Assembly: GCF_006517235.1 (NCBI RefSeq)
Contig: NZ_CP041188.1
Coordinates: 1,798,001 to 1,862,000, forward strand
DNA from: Pseudarthrobacter sp. NIBRBAC000502772
GTDB taxonomy: Bacteria > Actinomycetota > Actinomycetes > Actinomycetales > Micrococcaceae
Reading direction: 5' to 3'
Length of the DNA stretch: 64,000 nucleotides
Notes under the pieces: model-generated
What the model was told of the DNA's origin: nothing
What the model saw: the letters and a program-made list of their open reading frames with translations, nothing else
Database searches by the model: none
Shown: positions 55,336 through 63,153 of the stretch, one piece after another
How positions within the stretch are numbered: the first letter of the stretch is position 1
Layout of the letters: each line of letters begins with the position of its first letter
Program-made: the position numbers and the translations under genes

Positions 55336-55379
55336 GTTCCCGCGCTGCGTAGGTGACCACGCGGGCATGAAGGTAACAC

Positions 55380-56006
55380 TCATGCTTCGGACTTCAGCTC
55401 GGGGTCTTTTTGGAGGCCTGTGAGGCCGTTCCAGGCGAGGTTGACCAGGTGCGCGGCGACGGTGTGTTTGTCGGGCTGGCGGCTGTCCTGCCACCATTGG
55501 CCGGTCATGGCCACCATGCCCACGAGCATCTGGGCGTACATCGCGCCGTCCTGGGCGCTGAACCCGCGGCGGTGGAATTCGTCGGACAGGATGTGTTCCA
55601 CGCGGGCGGTGACCTGGGACAGCAGGGTGGAGAAAGCGCCTTCGGGCTGCGATGGCGGTGCGTCGCGCATGAGTATCCGGAAGCCCTCCGCCCGGTCCTC
55701 AATGTAGGTGAGGAGGGCCAGGGCGGCGCGTTCCACCAGGACGCGCGGTTTGCCTTCTTCGGTCAGGGCAGCGGTGATCGAGTCCAGCAGGATGTGAAAC
55801 TCGAAGTCCACCACCTGCGTGTACAGGCCCTCCTTGGAGCCGAAATGTTCGTAGATCACGGGCTTGGAAACGCCGGCGCAGGCCGCGATTTCCTCAATGG
55901 TGGTCCCGTCGAGCCCGCGAGCGGCAAAAAGGCCACGGCCGACGTCGACCAGCTGGCCGCGCCGCTGTACGCCTGTCATCCGTGTCCGGGGTGGGTTATT
56001 GCTCAC
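55380..56006 (-). CDS. TetR family transcriptional regulator
   Basis: About 208 residues from GTG 56006; the frame is open 58 codons further upstream but that part overlaps the tRNA and is not TetR-like. The helix-turn-helix is in the first ~60 residues (RGQLVDVGRGLFAARGLDGTTIEEIAACAG abridged, then SKPVIYEHFGSKEGLY). The C-terminal domain contains FRILMRDAPPSQPEG and TGQWWQDSRQPDKHTVAAHLVNLAWNGL, similar to actinobacterial regulators of fatty-acid or lipid genes. It is divergent from tRNA-Gln; no obvious target is adjacent. Confidence 0.88.
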   Translation of the reverse strand: MSNNPPRTRMTGVQRRGQLVDVGRGLFAARGLDGTTIEEIAACAGVSKPVIYEHFGSKEGLYTQVVDFEFHILLDSITAALTEEGKPRVLVERAALALLTYIEDRAEGFRILMRDAPPSQPEGAFSTLLSQVTARVEHILSDEFHRRGFSAQDGAMYAQMLVGMVAMTGQWWQDSRQPDKHTVAAHLVNLAWNGLTGLQKDPELKSEA

Positions 56007-56156
56007 ATTTCCATCATGCCCTAGCGCTGCTGAAACCAGTTGGAACCGGTGGCGGTGCACTGGCCTGGCTGCCGTGATTCCGGCCAATGTCGCGGGCTGC
56101 CCTGAAGCCATGGCAAAATAAATACTTGTGCCTTGGCCTTTGCGCCTGTGGCATGG

Positions 56157-56228
56157 TCCGCCCTGGTGTAATGGCAGCACCCCGGCCTTTGGAGCCGTGG
56201 AGTATAGGTTCGAATCCTATGGGCGGAA
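56157..56228 (+). tRNA. tRNA-Gln (anticodon TTG)
   Basis: The acceptor stem TCCGCCC/GGGCGGA encloses a D-arm (GTGTAATGGCAGCAC), an anticodon arm with loop CTTTGGA (anticodon TTG) and a T-arm ATAGG-TTCGAAT-CCTAT with the invariant TTCGA. The CCA end is not encoded. It lies directly upstream of glmU, a position common in actinobacteria. Confidence 0.95.
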
Positions 56229-56339
56229 CTGCTGTGCGAAGACCGTCCAGTAGGATGAACTCGGTGCCCCGCCGTGAATTTTTGGCCGGACAGGCACCGC
56301 GCCCAGCGCAACGCGCAACCAAGCAAGGAGAACCCGTAC

Positions 56340-57821
56340 GTGATCCCCGAGAATACCGGCCCAGCCGCCGTCATTGTTCTGGCAGCAGGCGCCGGTACCC
56401 GGATGAAATCCCGTACCCCGAAGATCCTGCACGAAATCGGCGGCAGGTCCATGGTGGGCCACGCCCTGCTGGCAGCCCGCAGCATTAACCCCGCACGGCT
56501 GGCCTTGGTGGTCCGCCACGAGCGGGATCTCGTTGCCCGCCACCTGAACCAGCTGGACCCCGAAGCCCTGATCGTGGACCAGGACGACGTCCCCGGCACC
56601 GGCCGCGCCGTTGAAGTGGCCGTGCAGGCACTGGACGCCCAGGAGAAACTCGCAGGCACCGTCGTGGTCACTTACGGCGACGTTCCGCTCCTGACCGGCA
56701 GCCTGTTGGCCGACCTGGTGGCCACACATGAGCGGGAGGCCAATGCCGTCACCGTGCTCACCGCACTGCTGGATGATGCCACAGGCTATGGACGCATTCT
56801 CCGCGGTGATGACAGCTCCGTGACCGGCATCCGCGAGCACAAGGATGCAACGGAAACCGAACGCCTGATCCGCGAGGTCAATTCCGGGATCTACGCCTTC
56901 GACGCCGATGTCCTGCGTGACGCGCTGGTCCACATCACCACCGACAATTCGCAGAGCGAAAAGTACCTCACCGACGTGCTGGGCCTCGCGCGGCAGTCGG
57001 GCGGTCGGGTTGCCGCCGTGGTCACCGAAGACCGCTGGCAGGTGGAGGGCGCCAACGACCGTGTGCAGCTCTCCGCCCTCGGCGCGGAACTGAACCGCCG
57101 CACCGTTGAAGCCTGGATGCGCGCCGGCGTCACAGTGGTTGACCCCGCCACCACCTGGATCGATTCCACCGTCGTCCTGGATGAGGACGTCCGCATCCTG
57201 CCGAACACGCAGCTGCACGGCGCCACCACCGTGGCGAGGGACGCCGTCGTCGGCCCCGACTCCACCCTGACCGATGTTCGCATCGGCGAGGGCGCCAAGG
57301 TGACCCGCACCCACGGTTCCGGTGCCGTGATCGGCGCGGACGCCGCCGTCGGCCCTTTCACCTACCTGCGTCCCGGCACAGTGCTCGGCGACACCGGCAA
57401 GATCGGTGCGTTCTACGAAACCAAGAACGTCACCATTGGCCGCGGCTCCAAACTTTCCCACCTCGGCTACGCCGGCGACGCCGAAATCGGGGAGGACACC
57501 AACATTGGCTGCGGCAACATCACGGCCAATTACGACGGCGAGAAGAAGCACCGCACGGTGATCGGCTCGGGCGTCCGCACAGGTTCCAACACAGTCTTTG
57601 TTGCACCGGTCACCGTGGGGGACGGTGCCTACAGCGGCGCCGGCGCGGTGATCCGCAAGGACGTCCCGGCAGGGGCGCTCGTCGTGTCCGTTGCAGCGCA
57701 GCGCAACAACGAGGGCTGGGTTGTGGCCAACCGCCCCGGCTCACGCTCGGCGGAACTGGCTCAGGCCGCCGCCTCAGATTCCTCACATACCCCAGCATCG
57801 ACAGAAGAGGACCAGCGATAA
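56340..57821 (+). CDS. glmU: Bifunctional GlmU (GlcNAc-1-P uridyltransferase / GlcN-1-P acetyltransferase)
   Basis: 493 residues from GTG 56340, chosen because AAGGAG lies ~10 bp upstream. The N-terminal nucleotidyltransferase domain (1-~235) has VLAAGAGTRMKSRTPK, QDDVPGTGRAVEVA and TYGDVPLL. The C-terminal left-handed beta-helix (hexapeptide repeats such as GPDSTLTDVRIGEGAKV and GCGNITANYDGEKKHRT) acetylates GlcN-1-P. A disordered Ser/Ala-rich tail follows. The product UDP-GlcNAc feeds peptidoglycan and mycothiol synthesis. The prs gene starts at its stop codon (TAATG overlap). Confidence 0.97.
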   Translation: MIPENTGPAAVIVLAAGAGTRMKSRTPKILHEIGGRSMVGHALLAARSINPARLALVVRHERDLVARHLNQLDPEALIVDQDDVPGTGRAVEVAVQALDAQEKLAGTVVVTYGDVPLLTGSLLADLVATHEREANAVTVLTALLDDATGYGRILRGDDSSVTGIREHKDATETERLIREVNSGIYAFDADVLRDALVHITTDNSQSEKYLTDVLGLARQSGGRVAAVVTEDRWQVEGANDRVQLSALGAELNRRTVEAWMRAGVTVVDPATTWIDSTVVLDEDVRILPNTQLHGATTVARDAVVGPDSTLTDVRIGEGAKVTRTHGSGAVIGADAAVGPFTYLRPGTVLGDTGKIGAFYETKNVTIGRGSKLSHLGYAGDAEIGEDTNIGCGNITANYDGEKKHRTVIGSGVRTGSNTVFVAPVTVGDGAYSGAGAVIRKDVPAGALVVSVAAQRNNEGWVVANRPGSRSAELAQAAASDSSHTPASTEEDQR

Positions 57822-58801
57822 TGAGCGAAATTACGGCACGCGGCGAGAAGAAGCTGGTACTTGCCGCTGGGCGGGCGCACCCCGAACTGGCGCGGGAAAT
57901 CGCCAAGGAACTGGGTACCGAGCTGCTGCCCGTGGATGCCTACGACTTCGCCAACGGGGAGATTTACGTCCGCGCCGGCGAAAGCGTCCGGGGAACCGAC
58001 GCGTTCGTCATCCAGGCCCACCCGGCTCCGCTGAACAACCACCTCATGGAACAGCTGATCATGATCGATTCGCTGAAGCGGGCCTCCGCCAAGCGCATCA
58101 CCGTGGTGTCCCCGTTCTACCCGTATGCGCGGCAGGACAAGAAGGGTCGCGGACGCGAGCCGATTTCCGCCCGCCTGGTCGCGGACCTGTACAAGACCGC
58201 CGGCGCCGACCGCATCATGAGCGTTGACCTGCACACCTCGCAGATCCAGGGTTTCTTCGACGGGCCTGTGGACCACCTCATGGCCATCCCGCTCCTGGCC
58301 GATTACATCCGTACCCGCGTCGCCGCCGACAACGTCACCGTGGTGTCCCCGGACACGGGCCGCGTGCGCGTCGCGGAGCAGTGGGCCGAACGCCTGGGCG
58401 GAGCGCCGCTGGCGTTTGTGCACAAGAGCCGTGACCTCACCGTTCCCAACCAGGCCGTCTCCAAGACCGTTGTGGGCCAGATCGAGGGCCGGACCTGCGT
58501 CCTGATCGACGACATGATCGACACCGGTGGCACCATTTCCGGAGCGGTCCAGGTCCTGAAGAACGCCGGGGCGAAGGACGTCATCATCGCCGCGACGCAC
58601 GCTGTCTTCTCCGAGCCAGCGGCTCAGCGGCTCTCCGAGTCCGGCGCCCGCGAAGTGGTGGTCACCAACACGTTGCCCCTCACTGCGAATCAGCAGTTCC
58701 CGCAGCTGACGGTGCTGTCCATCGCACCGCTGATCGCCCGCGCCATCCGCGAAGTGTTCGACGACGGTTCGGTCACCAGCCTGTTCGACGGCAACGCCTG
58801 A
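57821..58801 (+). CDS. prs: Ribose-phosphate pyrophosphokinase
   Basis: 326 residues making PRPP from ribose 5-phosphate and ATP for purine, pyrimidine, histidine, tryptophan and NAD synthesis. Motifs: YPYARQDKKGRGREPISARL (ATP/flexible-loop region, within 20 residues), SVDLHTSQIQGFF (metal) and the PRPP loop VLIDDMIDTGGTI. Length is standard. It overlaps glmU by one base and is thus in the same operon, an arrangement conserved from Firmicutes to actinobacteria. Confidence 0.97.
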   Translation: MSEITARGEKKLVLAAGRAHPELAREIAKELGTELLPVDAYDFANGEIYVRAGESVRGTDAFVIQAHPAPLNNHLMEQLIMIDSLKRASAKRITVVSPFYPYARQDKKGRGREPISARLVADLYKTAGADRIMSVDLHTSQIQGFFDGPVDHLMAIPLLADYIRTRVAADNVTVVSPDTGRVRVAEQWAERLGGAPLAFVHKSRDLTVPNQAVSKTVVGQIEGRTCVLIDDMIDTGGTISGAVQVLKNAGAKDVIIAATHAVFSEPAAQRLSESGAREVVVTNTLPLTANQQFPQLTVLSIAPLIARAIREVFDDGSVTSLFDGNA

Positions 58802-58881
58802 TTTCAGCAGGGGGCTGGTGGGGACCGCCGTTTTCAGTAATCTGGCGCGGCGCTGGTAAGCTTTTCACGATACCTTGGCGA

Positions 58882-58941
58882 GGGAGAGCATCCGGGAAAC
58901 CGGACTGCAGGTTTCCGTTATCGACTGGGTCTGAATCTCCC
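58882..58941 (+). promoter_or_regulatory. Structured leader upstream of rplY
   Basis: Within the 234-bp gap between prs and rplY, GGGAGA (58882-58887) pairs with TCTCCC (58936-58941) and encloses a hairpin GGAAACC/GGTTTCC (58895-58901 and 58910-58916). A further small hairpin GGCCG-CGTCA-CGGCC follows at about 58951-58965. Ribosomal-protein leaders often bind the protein product, so autoregulation is a reasonable hypothesis. Confidence 0.4.
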
Positions 58942-59035
58942 TTCTGGAAGGGCCGCGTCACGGCCGCCCGGCGTTGAAGGTCGTAACAGACCTCCGCCCT
59001 TGCTGAACACCTTTTAGTCTTCCGAGGAGATACAC

Positions 59036-59626
59036 ATGTCTGAGCAGAAGCTCGCAGCAGAAGTACGCACCGAATTCGGCAAGGGCTTCGCCCGCCGCGC
59101 GCGCATGGCCAACCTGATCCCTGCCGTCATCTACGGCCACGGCGCCGAGCCGATGCACATCACGCTTCCGGCCAAGGCCACCACGCTTGCAGTCCGCAAA
59201 GCCAACGCCCTGCTGTCCCTGGACGTCAACGGCGAAGAGCACTTGGCCCTGGTCAAGGACGTCCAGCGCGACCCGATCAAGCAGATCATCGAGCACATCG
59301 ACCTGCTGACCGTCATCAAGGGCGAAAAAGTCACCGTGGACATCCCGGTTCACATCGTTGGCGAACTGGCTCCGGGCAGCGTCTTCAACCAGGAACTCAC
59401 CGTCATCTCCCTTGAGGCTGAGGCAACCCACCTGCCCACGGCCATCGAAGTCGACATCGAAGGCCGCTCCGCCGGACAGCACATCCACGCTTCCGACCTG
59501 GTCCTGCCGAAGGGTTCGGTCCTGCTGGCCGACGCCGACGCCCTGGTTGTCCACATCTCCGAGGCCACTGAGGTCTCTGAGGAAGAGGCACAGGCTGACT
59601 CCGCAGCCGCAGTCGCAGGCGAGTAA
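59036..59626 (+). CDS. rplY: 50S ribosomal protein L25 / general stress protein Ctc
   Basis: 196 residues of the long (CTC/TL5) form. The N-terminal 5S rRNA-binding L25 domain (EVRTEFGKGFARRARMANLIP, VIYGHGAEP, EHLALVKDVQRDPIKQ) covers ~1-95. The C-terminal TL5 beta domain covers ~98-180, and a Glu/Ala-rich acidic tail follows. It binds 5S rRNA in the large subunit. GAGGAG lies 8-9 bp upstream of the ATG. It sits between prs and pth as in mycobacteria (Rv1015c). Confidence 0.96.
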   Translation: MSEQKLAAEVRTEFGKGFARRARMANLIPAVIYGHGAEPMHITLPAKATTLAVRKANALLSLDVNGEEHLALVKDVQRDPIKQIIEHIDLLTVIKGEKVTVDIPVHIVGELAPGSVFNQELTVISLEAEATHLPTAIEVDIEGRSAGQHIHASDLVLPKGSVLLADADALVVHISEATEVSEEEAQADSAAAVAGE

Positions 59627-59644
59627 TAACGGCACAGTTTGATA

Positions 59645-59675
59645 TGTGGCCGGACCCTGTCGGGGTCCGGCCACA
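59645..59675 (+). terminator. Hairpin terminator between rplY and pth
   Basis: A 13-bp perfect stem (TGTGGCCGGACCC and its complement) with a 5-base loop, 19 bp after rplY. There is no U-tract. Confidence 0.7.
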
Positions 59676-59705
59676 GCCATGTCCGGACCACCCTAGGATT
59701 GAATA

Positions 59706-60302
59706 ATGACTGACACCTGGCTGATCGTTGGCCTCGGAAACCCCGGGGCCGAATACAAGGGCAACCGGCACAATGTCGGCCAGATGGTCCTGGACGAACT
59801 CGCGGGCCGGATGGGTGGCAAGTTCAAAACCCACAAGGCACGCGCCCAGGTGCTCGAAGGACGGCTGGGGATCGGCGGCCCCCGGGTGGTGCTGTCCAAG
59901 CCGATGAGCTACATGAATGTTTCCGGCGGCCCGGTATCGGGCCTGGCAAATTTTTACGGCATTGACCCTGACCACGTTGTCGCGGTGCACGATGAGATTG
60001 ATATTCCGTTCAACACCATAAAGCTGAAATGCGGCGGCGGTGAGGGCGGCCACAACGGTCTCAGGGACATGTCCAAGGCGCTGGCCACCAAGGATTACCT
60101 CCGGGTGCGGGTGGGCGTGGGCCGCCCTCCAGGTCGGATGGACACTGCAGACTATGTCCTGCGCGATTTTGGCACTGCAGAGCGCAAGGACCTTCCGTTC
60201 CTGCTCGATGAGGCGGCTGATGCCGTGGAGATGCTGGTCAGGGAAGGGCTGACTGCGGCCCAGCAGAAGTTCCATCCGGCCAGGTCAGACGTTCAGGAAT
60301 AA
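59706..60302 (+). CDS. pth: Peptidyl-tRNA hydrolase
   Basis: 198 residues. Pth releases peptides from stalled peptidyl-tRNAs. Active-site segments: VGLGNPGAEYKGNRHNVGQMV (split here: GLGNPG and NRHNVG with the catalytic His), LSKPMSYMNVSGGPV and VVAVHDEIDIPFNTIKLK (catalytic Asp region), plus GGGEGGHNGLRDM. Length and order are standard. It is separated from rplY by a hairpin and followed by a 112-bp gap before the LuxR-type regulator. Confidence 0.97.
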   Translation: MTDTWLIVGLGNPGAEYKGNRHNVGQMVLDELAGRMGGKFKTHKARAQVLEGRLGIGGPRVVLSKPMSYMNVSGGPVSGLANFYGIDPDHVVAVHDEIDIPFNTIKLKCGGGEGGHNGLRDMSKALATKDYLRVRVGVGRPPGRMDTADYVLRDFGTAERKDLPFLLDEAADAVEMLVREGLTAAQQKFHPARSDVQE

Positions 60303-60414
60303 AACTTAAAACCGTCTGTCCCTGTTTACCTGTGTGTGCCAAGGGGTAGTCTTCTTCCTAAGCGGGGGAGCGATGGGGCTTATCCCGCTTTAGTGGGATG
60401 TAGGGGACAAGTTC

Positions 60415-63153
60415 ATGTCAATCGAGCCACTCAGCTGGGGACGTGGGTCACCGCTCAACGACCTTGAGCTGCGCACCGACACTGCAGGCGTGTCAGAGCC
60501 GCAGCGATGGTCCGTGCCCGCACGGAGCGCCAACCTCGAAGCCGTCCGCGCCGCCCTGACCAGCCTCGACTCCCTCGGAGTCGTCATCACCGGCGGACGA
60601 GGTGTAGGTAAGTCATCCTTGGCCAGGACAGCCGTTGCCGACCTTGGCCCGGATATCTGGACGTTGCAGCTGCGCAGCGGACCGTCGTCCGGCAAAACAC
60701 CCTACGGTTGCCTGGCTTTCCTGCTGGCGCGTCTTCCCCAGGCGTACATGGGGTCGCCCACAGCCATCCTCCGCGGCATTACGTCCCTCATCAAAAGCGA
60801 TGCCGCGGGGCGCCAGTGCGTCATCACCCTGGACACCGCCGGCAGCATTGATGACATGAGCGCCGGCGTCCTGCTCAACATCCTCCTGACCGGGACCGCC
60901 CGCATGGTGGCCGTGGCACCCATGGTCAGTGATCTACCGGCCGACTTCCACTGGCTCCTCAACGACCGCCGGCTCACCGAGGTCAGGCTGGACAACCTCA
61001 ACGAGCTGCAAACCCGCCAGGTGCTGCTTTCCCTGCTGGGCCACCGCGTTTCGGCCTCCCTGGTCAGCACTTTCCACACCATGGTTGGCGGCAACCCCCT
61101 GCTCCTGAAAGCGCTTGTAACCGAGCAGCAGCATTCGGGGAACCTGGTTCTGTCGGACTCCGTCTGGACTCTTCGGGACAAGGTGGTGCTCGACGGCGCG
61201 GCCAGCCTCGACGACATCGTCCGGTCCCAGTGGACCCGGAAGTCTCCGGAGGAACGGGATGTCATTGAGATGCTCTCGTGCGCCCGCAGCGTGGAACTGT
61301 CCAGGCTGACCAAAGTGTACGGTGCCGGCGTGGTGGCGGACATGGAAGATTCGGGCCTGCTGGAGATCGATTCCTCGGACAACCGATGGGTTTCACTGCG
61401 TGAAAAGTACCTCGGCGACGTTGTCCGCTCCTGGCTCAGCATCACTCGGCGAAGGGAACTGCGGAGCCTGCTCCTGGGCGGCAAGGAACCTGACCCTGCC
61501 ACGATGACGATGGAAGAACTGATGGCGTTCGGCGCCTGGACCCAGGAATGCGAGGCCGAGCTGAGTCCGGCCATGGCGCTTGCCGCCGCCGAAGCCGCAG
61601 TACAGCTCTTTGACCCCCATTTTGCGCTCAAATATGCCGACACGCTGAAGCGGAATGACCCTCAATGGGTGCCTGCCCAGCGGCAGAAAGCCGCAGCGTA
61701 CCTGCTCATGGACCTCCCGGTGCAGGCCATGGCAGCACTGGACGATATTTCCCAGCCGCAGCTGGACAACCTGGACGTTGAGGAGTTCGCCCGGGTGGTC
61801 GAGGCAAAATCCCGGGTCATGGTCTGGCTCCCCGAACACACCGCCCGGGTGCCGGCGCTGCTGCAGACGGCACGGAAGCGGCTGGGCGTGGAGCCAGGAA
61901 TCGCGAAGGGCTGGCCGGATCCGCTGGCTGCTGCGGCCAACCGGATCAGCCTCAGCGAATTCGAGTACCAGGCTTTTGTGGGAGACTACGCCTCCGCCTT
62001 GCCGGCACTGGAAGCCGCTGCGGACCCCGGGCAGAATCCGGACACCTGGTTCAGGATGAACTCAGCGGTGATCCTCATGAGCGCCCTGTCCATGGCCGGG
62101 CGGGAAATGGACGCCCTGAGCCTGATGAGGCAGCTGGGCGGGCAGATCTCGGACGCCGCCGAGATCGTGGGGCTGCGCGAGAGGTTCGCCGGCCGGGCGT
62201 ACAACGTGCTCCTGATGGCAGGGCAATGGCGCCGGTGCATCGACCTCCTGGATCCGCCTTCCGCGCGCGAGTTCCACCGGCTCCCTTACCGGAGCGCCGC
62301 CGCGGAGCTAGCGGCCGGCATCGCCTACGTGTATTCGGGCCGCGGCGCCGTTGCCCTTGATTCGCTGCTCTCGGCCGCTGCACAGCTGGAACTGCGGCCC
62401 GTCCAGAGCCTGCTCCGCGCCGCCTACGCCGCCATCGCCTTCGCGTATGCGCAGATCGGCAATGCCGGGCAGTCCCGGCAGTATCTTGACCGGCTGCAGC
62501 GGACGGCAGGTGTCGCTGACCATGCCACCCGGAGCCGCACGGAATTCTGCGCTGATATGGCCGCCCGATGGCTGGGAGACAATGACGCAGCCACCCGCCT
62601 CAAGCAGTCAGCCCGCCGTGACATCGCAGCAGGCAGGTTCACCCTGGCCGGGATCAGCCTGCTCGGCGCCACGGTCAACGGCACGGAAGCGGACTTCCGG
62701 CTGATGGAACAAGTGGCCGGGCAACGCCAGGGCCCCTTGGCGGAAATTTCGCGACTTGTCGCCGTGGGCAGCCGCACCCACGACGCCAAAACGTTGCTTG
62801 CCGGCGGGGAACTGGCGGCCACCCTGGAACTGGATGCCGTTGAGGCCCGGTGCATGGCGCTGGCCGTTGACTACGCCCGGCAGGCCGGTGATTCGGTTTC
62901 CGCCAGGACTGCACAGGCCCGACTGGACATCCTCGCAGCCACCGTGGCAAGCCTGCCGATCGTGCCGAGCAGCGGCAGCCCGCTGCTGACCGCCAGGGAG
63001 AGGCAGATCGCGCGGCTGGCCGGCCGGGGCGCGTCCAACCGCGATATCGCCGTGGAGATGGGCGTGTCCGTGCGCACAGTGGAAGGCCACCTTTACCAGG
63101 TCTTTACCAAGCTCGGAGTTACATCCAGGGGTGATCTGACTGGACTCGTCTAA
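60415..63153 (+). CDS. LuxR family regulator with STAND/AAA-like ATPase (LAL-type)
   Basis: 912 residues. N-terminal P-loop ATPase: Walker A TGGRGVGKSSLAR at ~62-70 and a Walker B-like CVITLDTAGSIDDM; a winged region and a long helical repeat section (~330-840) follow. The C-terminal LuxR helix-turn-helix (LTARERQIARLAGRGASNRDI, VSVRTVEGHLYQVFTKLGV) ends the protein. This is the large ATP-binding LuxR (MalT-like) design in which a signal releases an autoinhibited ATPase. A candidate -10 (TAGTCT near 60346) and a small hairpin (60382-60399) precede it. Targets are unknown, possibly its own locus. Confidence 0.93.
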   Translation: MSIEPLSWGRGSPLNDLELRTDTAGVSEPQRWSVPARSANLEAVRAALTSLDSLGVVITGGRGVGKSSLARTAVADLGPDIWTLQLRSGPSSGKTPYGCLAFLLARLPQAYMGSPTAILRGITSLIKSDAAGRQCVITLDTAGSIDDMSAGVLLNILLTGTARMVAVAPMVSDLPADFHWLLNDRRLTEVRLDNLNELQTRQVLLSLLGHRVSASLVSTFHTMVGGNPLLLKALVTEQQHSGNLVLSDSVWTLRDKVVLDGAASLDDIVRSQWTRKSPEERDVIEMLSCARSVELSRLTKVYGAGVVADMEDSGLLEIDSSDNRWVSLREKYLGDVVRSWLSITRRRELRSLLLGGKEPDPATMTMEELMAFGAWTQECEAELSPAMALAAAEAAVQLFDPHFALKYADTLKRNDPQWVPAQRQKAAAYLLMDLPVQAMAALDDISQPQLDNLDVEEFARVVEAKSRVMVWLPEHTARVPALLQTARKRLGVEPGIAKGWPDPLAAAANRISLSEFEYQAFVGDYASALPALEAAADPGQNPDTWFRMNSAVILMSALSMAGREMDALSLMRQLGGQISDAAEIVGLRERFAGRAYNVLLMAGQWRRCIDLLDPPSAREFHRLPYRSAAAELAAGIAYVYSGRGAVALDSLLSAAAQLELRPVQSLLRAAYAAIAFAYAQIGNAGQSRQYLDRLQRTAGVADHATRSRTEFCADMAARWLGDNDAATRLKQSARRDIAAGRFTLAGISLLGATVNGTEADFRLMEQVAGQRQGPLAEISRLVAVGSRTHDAKTLLAGGELAATLELDAVEARCMALAVDYARQAGDSVSARTAQARLDILAATVASLPIVPSSGSPLLTARERQIARLAGRGASNRDIAVEMGVSVRTVEGHLYQVFTKLGVTSRGDLTGLV

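Larger units (their letters stand above)
54853..55379. other. 527-bp intergenic region with two facing copies of a structured repeat
   Basis: Between the convergent ABC-F and TetR genes. No credible gene. It holds copy 3 (minus, 54931-55025) and copy 2 (plus, 55241-55335) of the 95-bp repeat, with 215 bp between them containing smaller hairpins such as CCTTC-CC-GAAGG (about 55051-55062). The facing copies make the whole segment a large inverted repeat. Confidence 0.7.
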
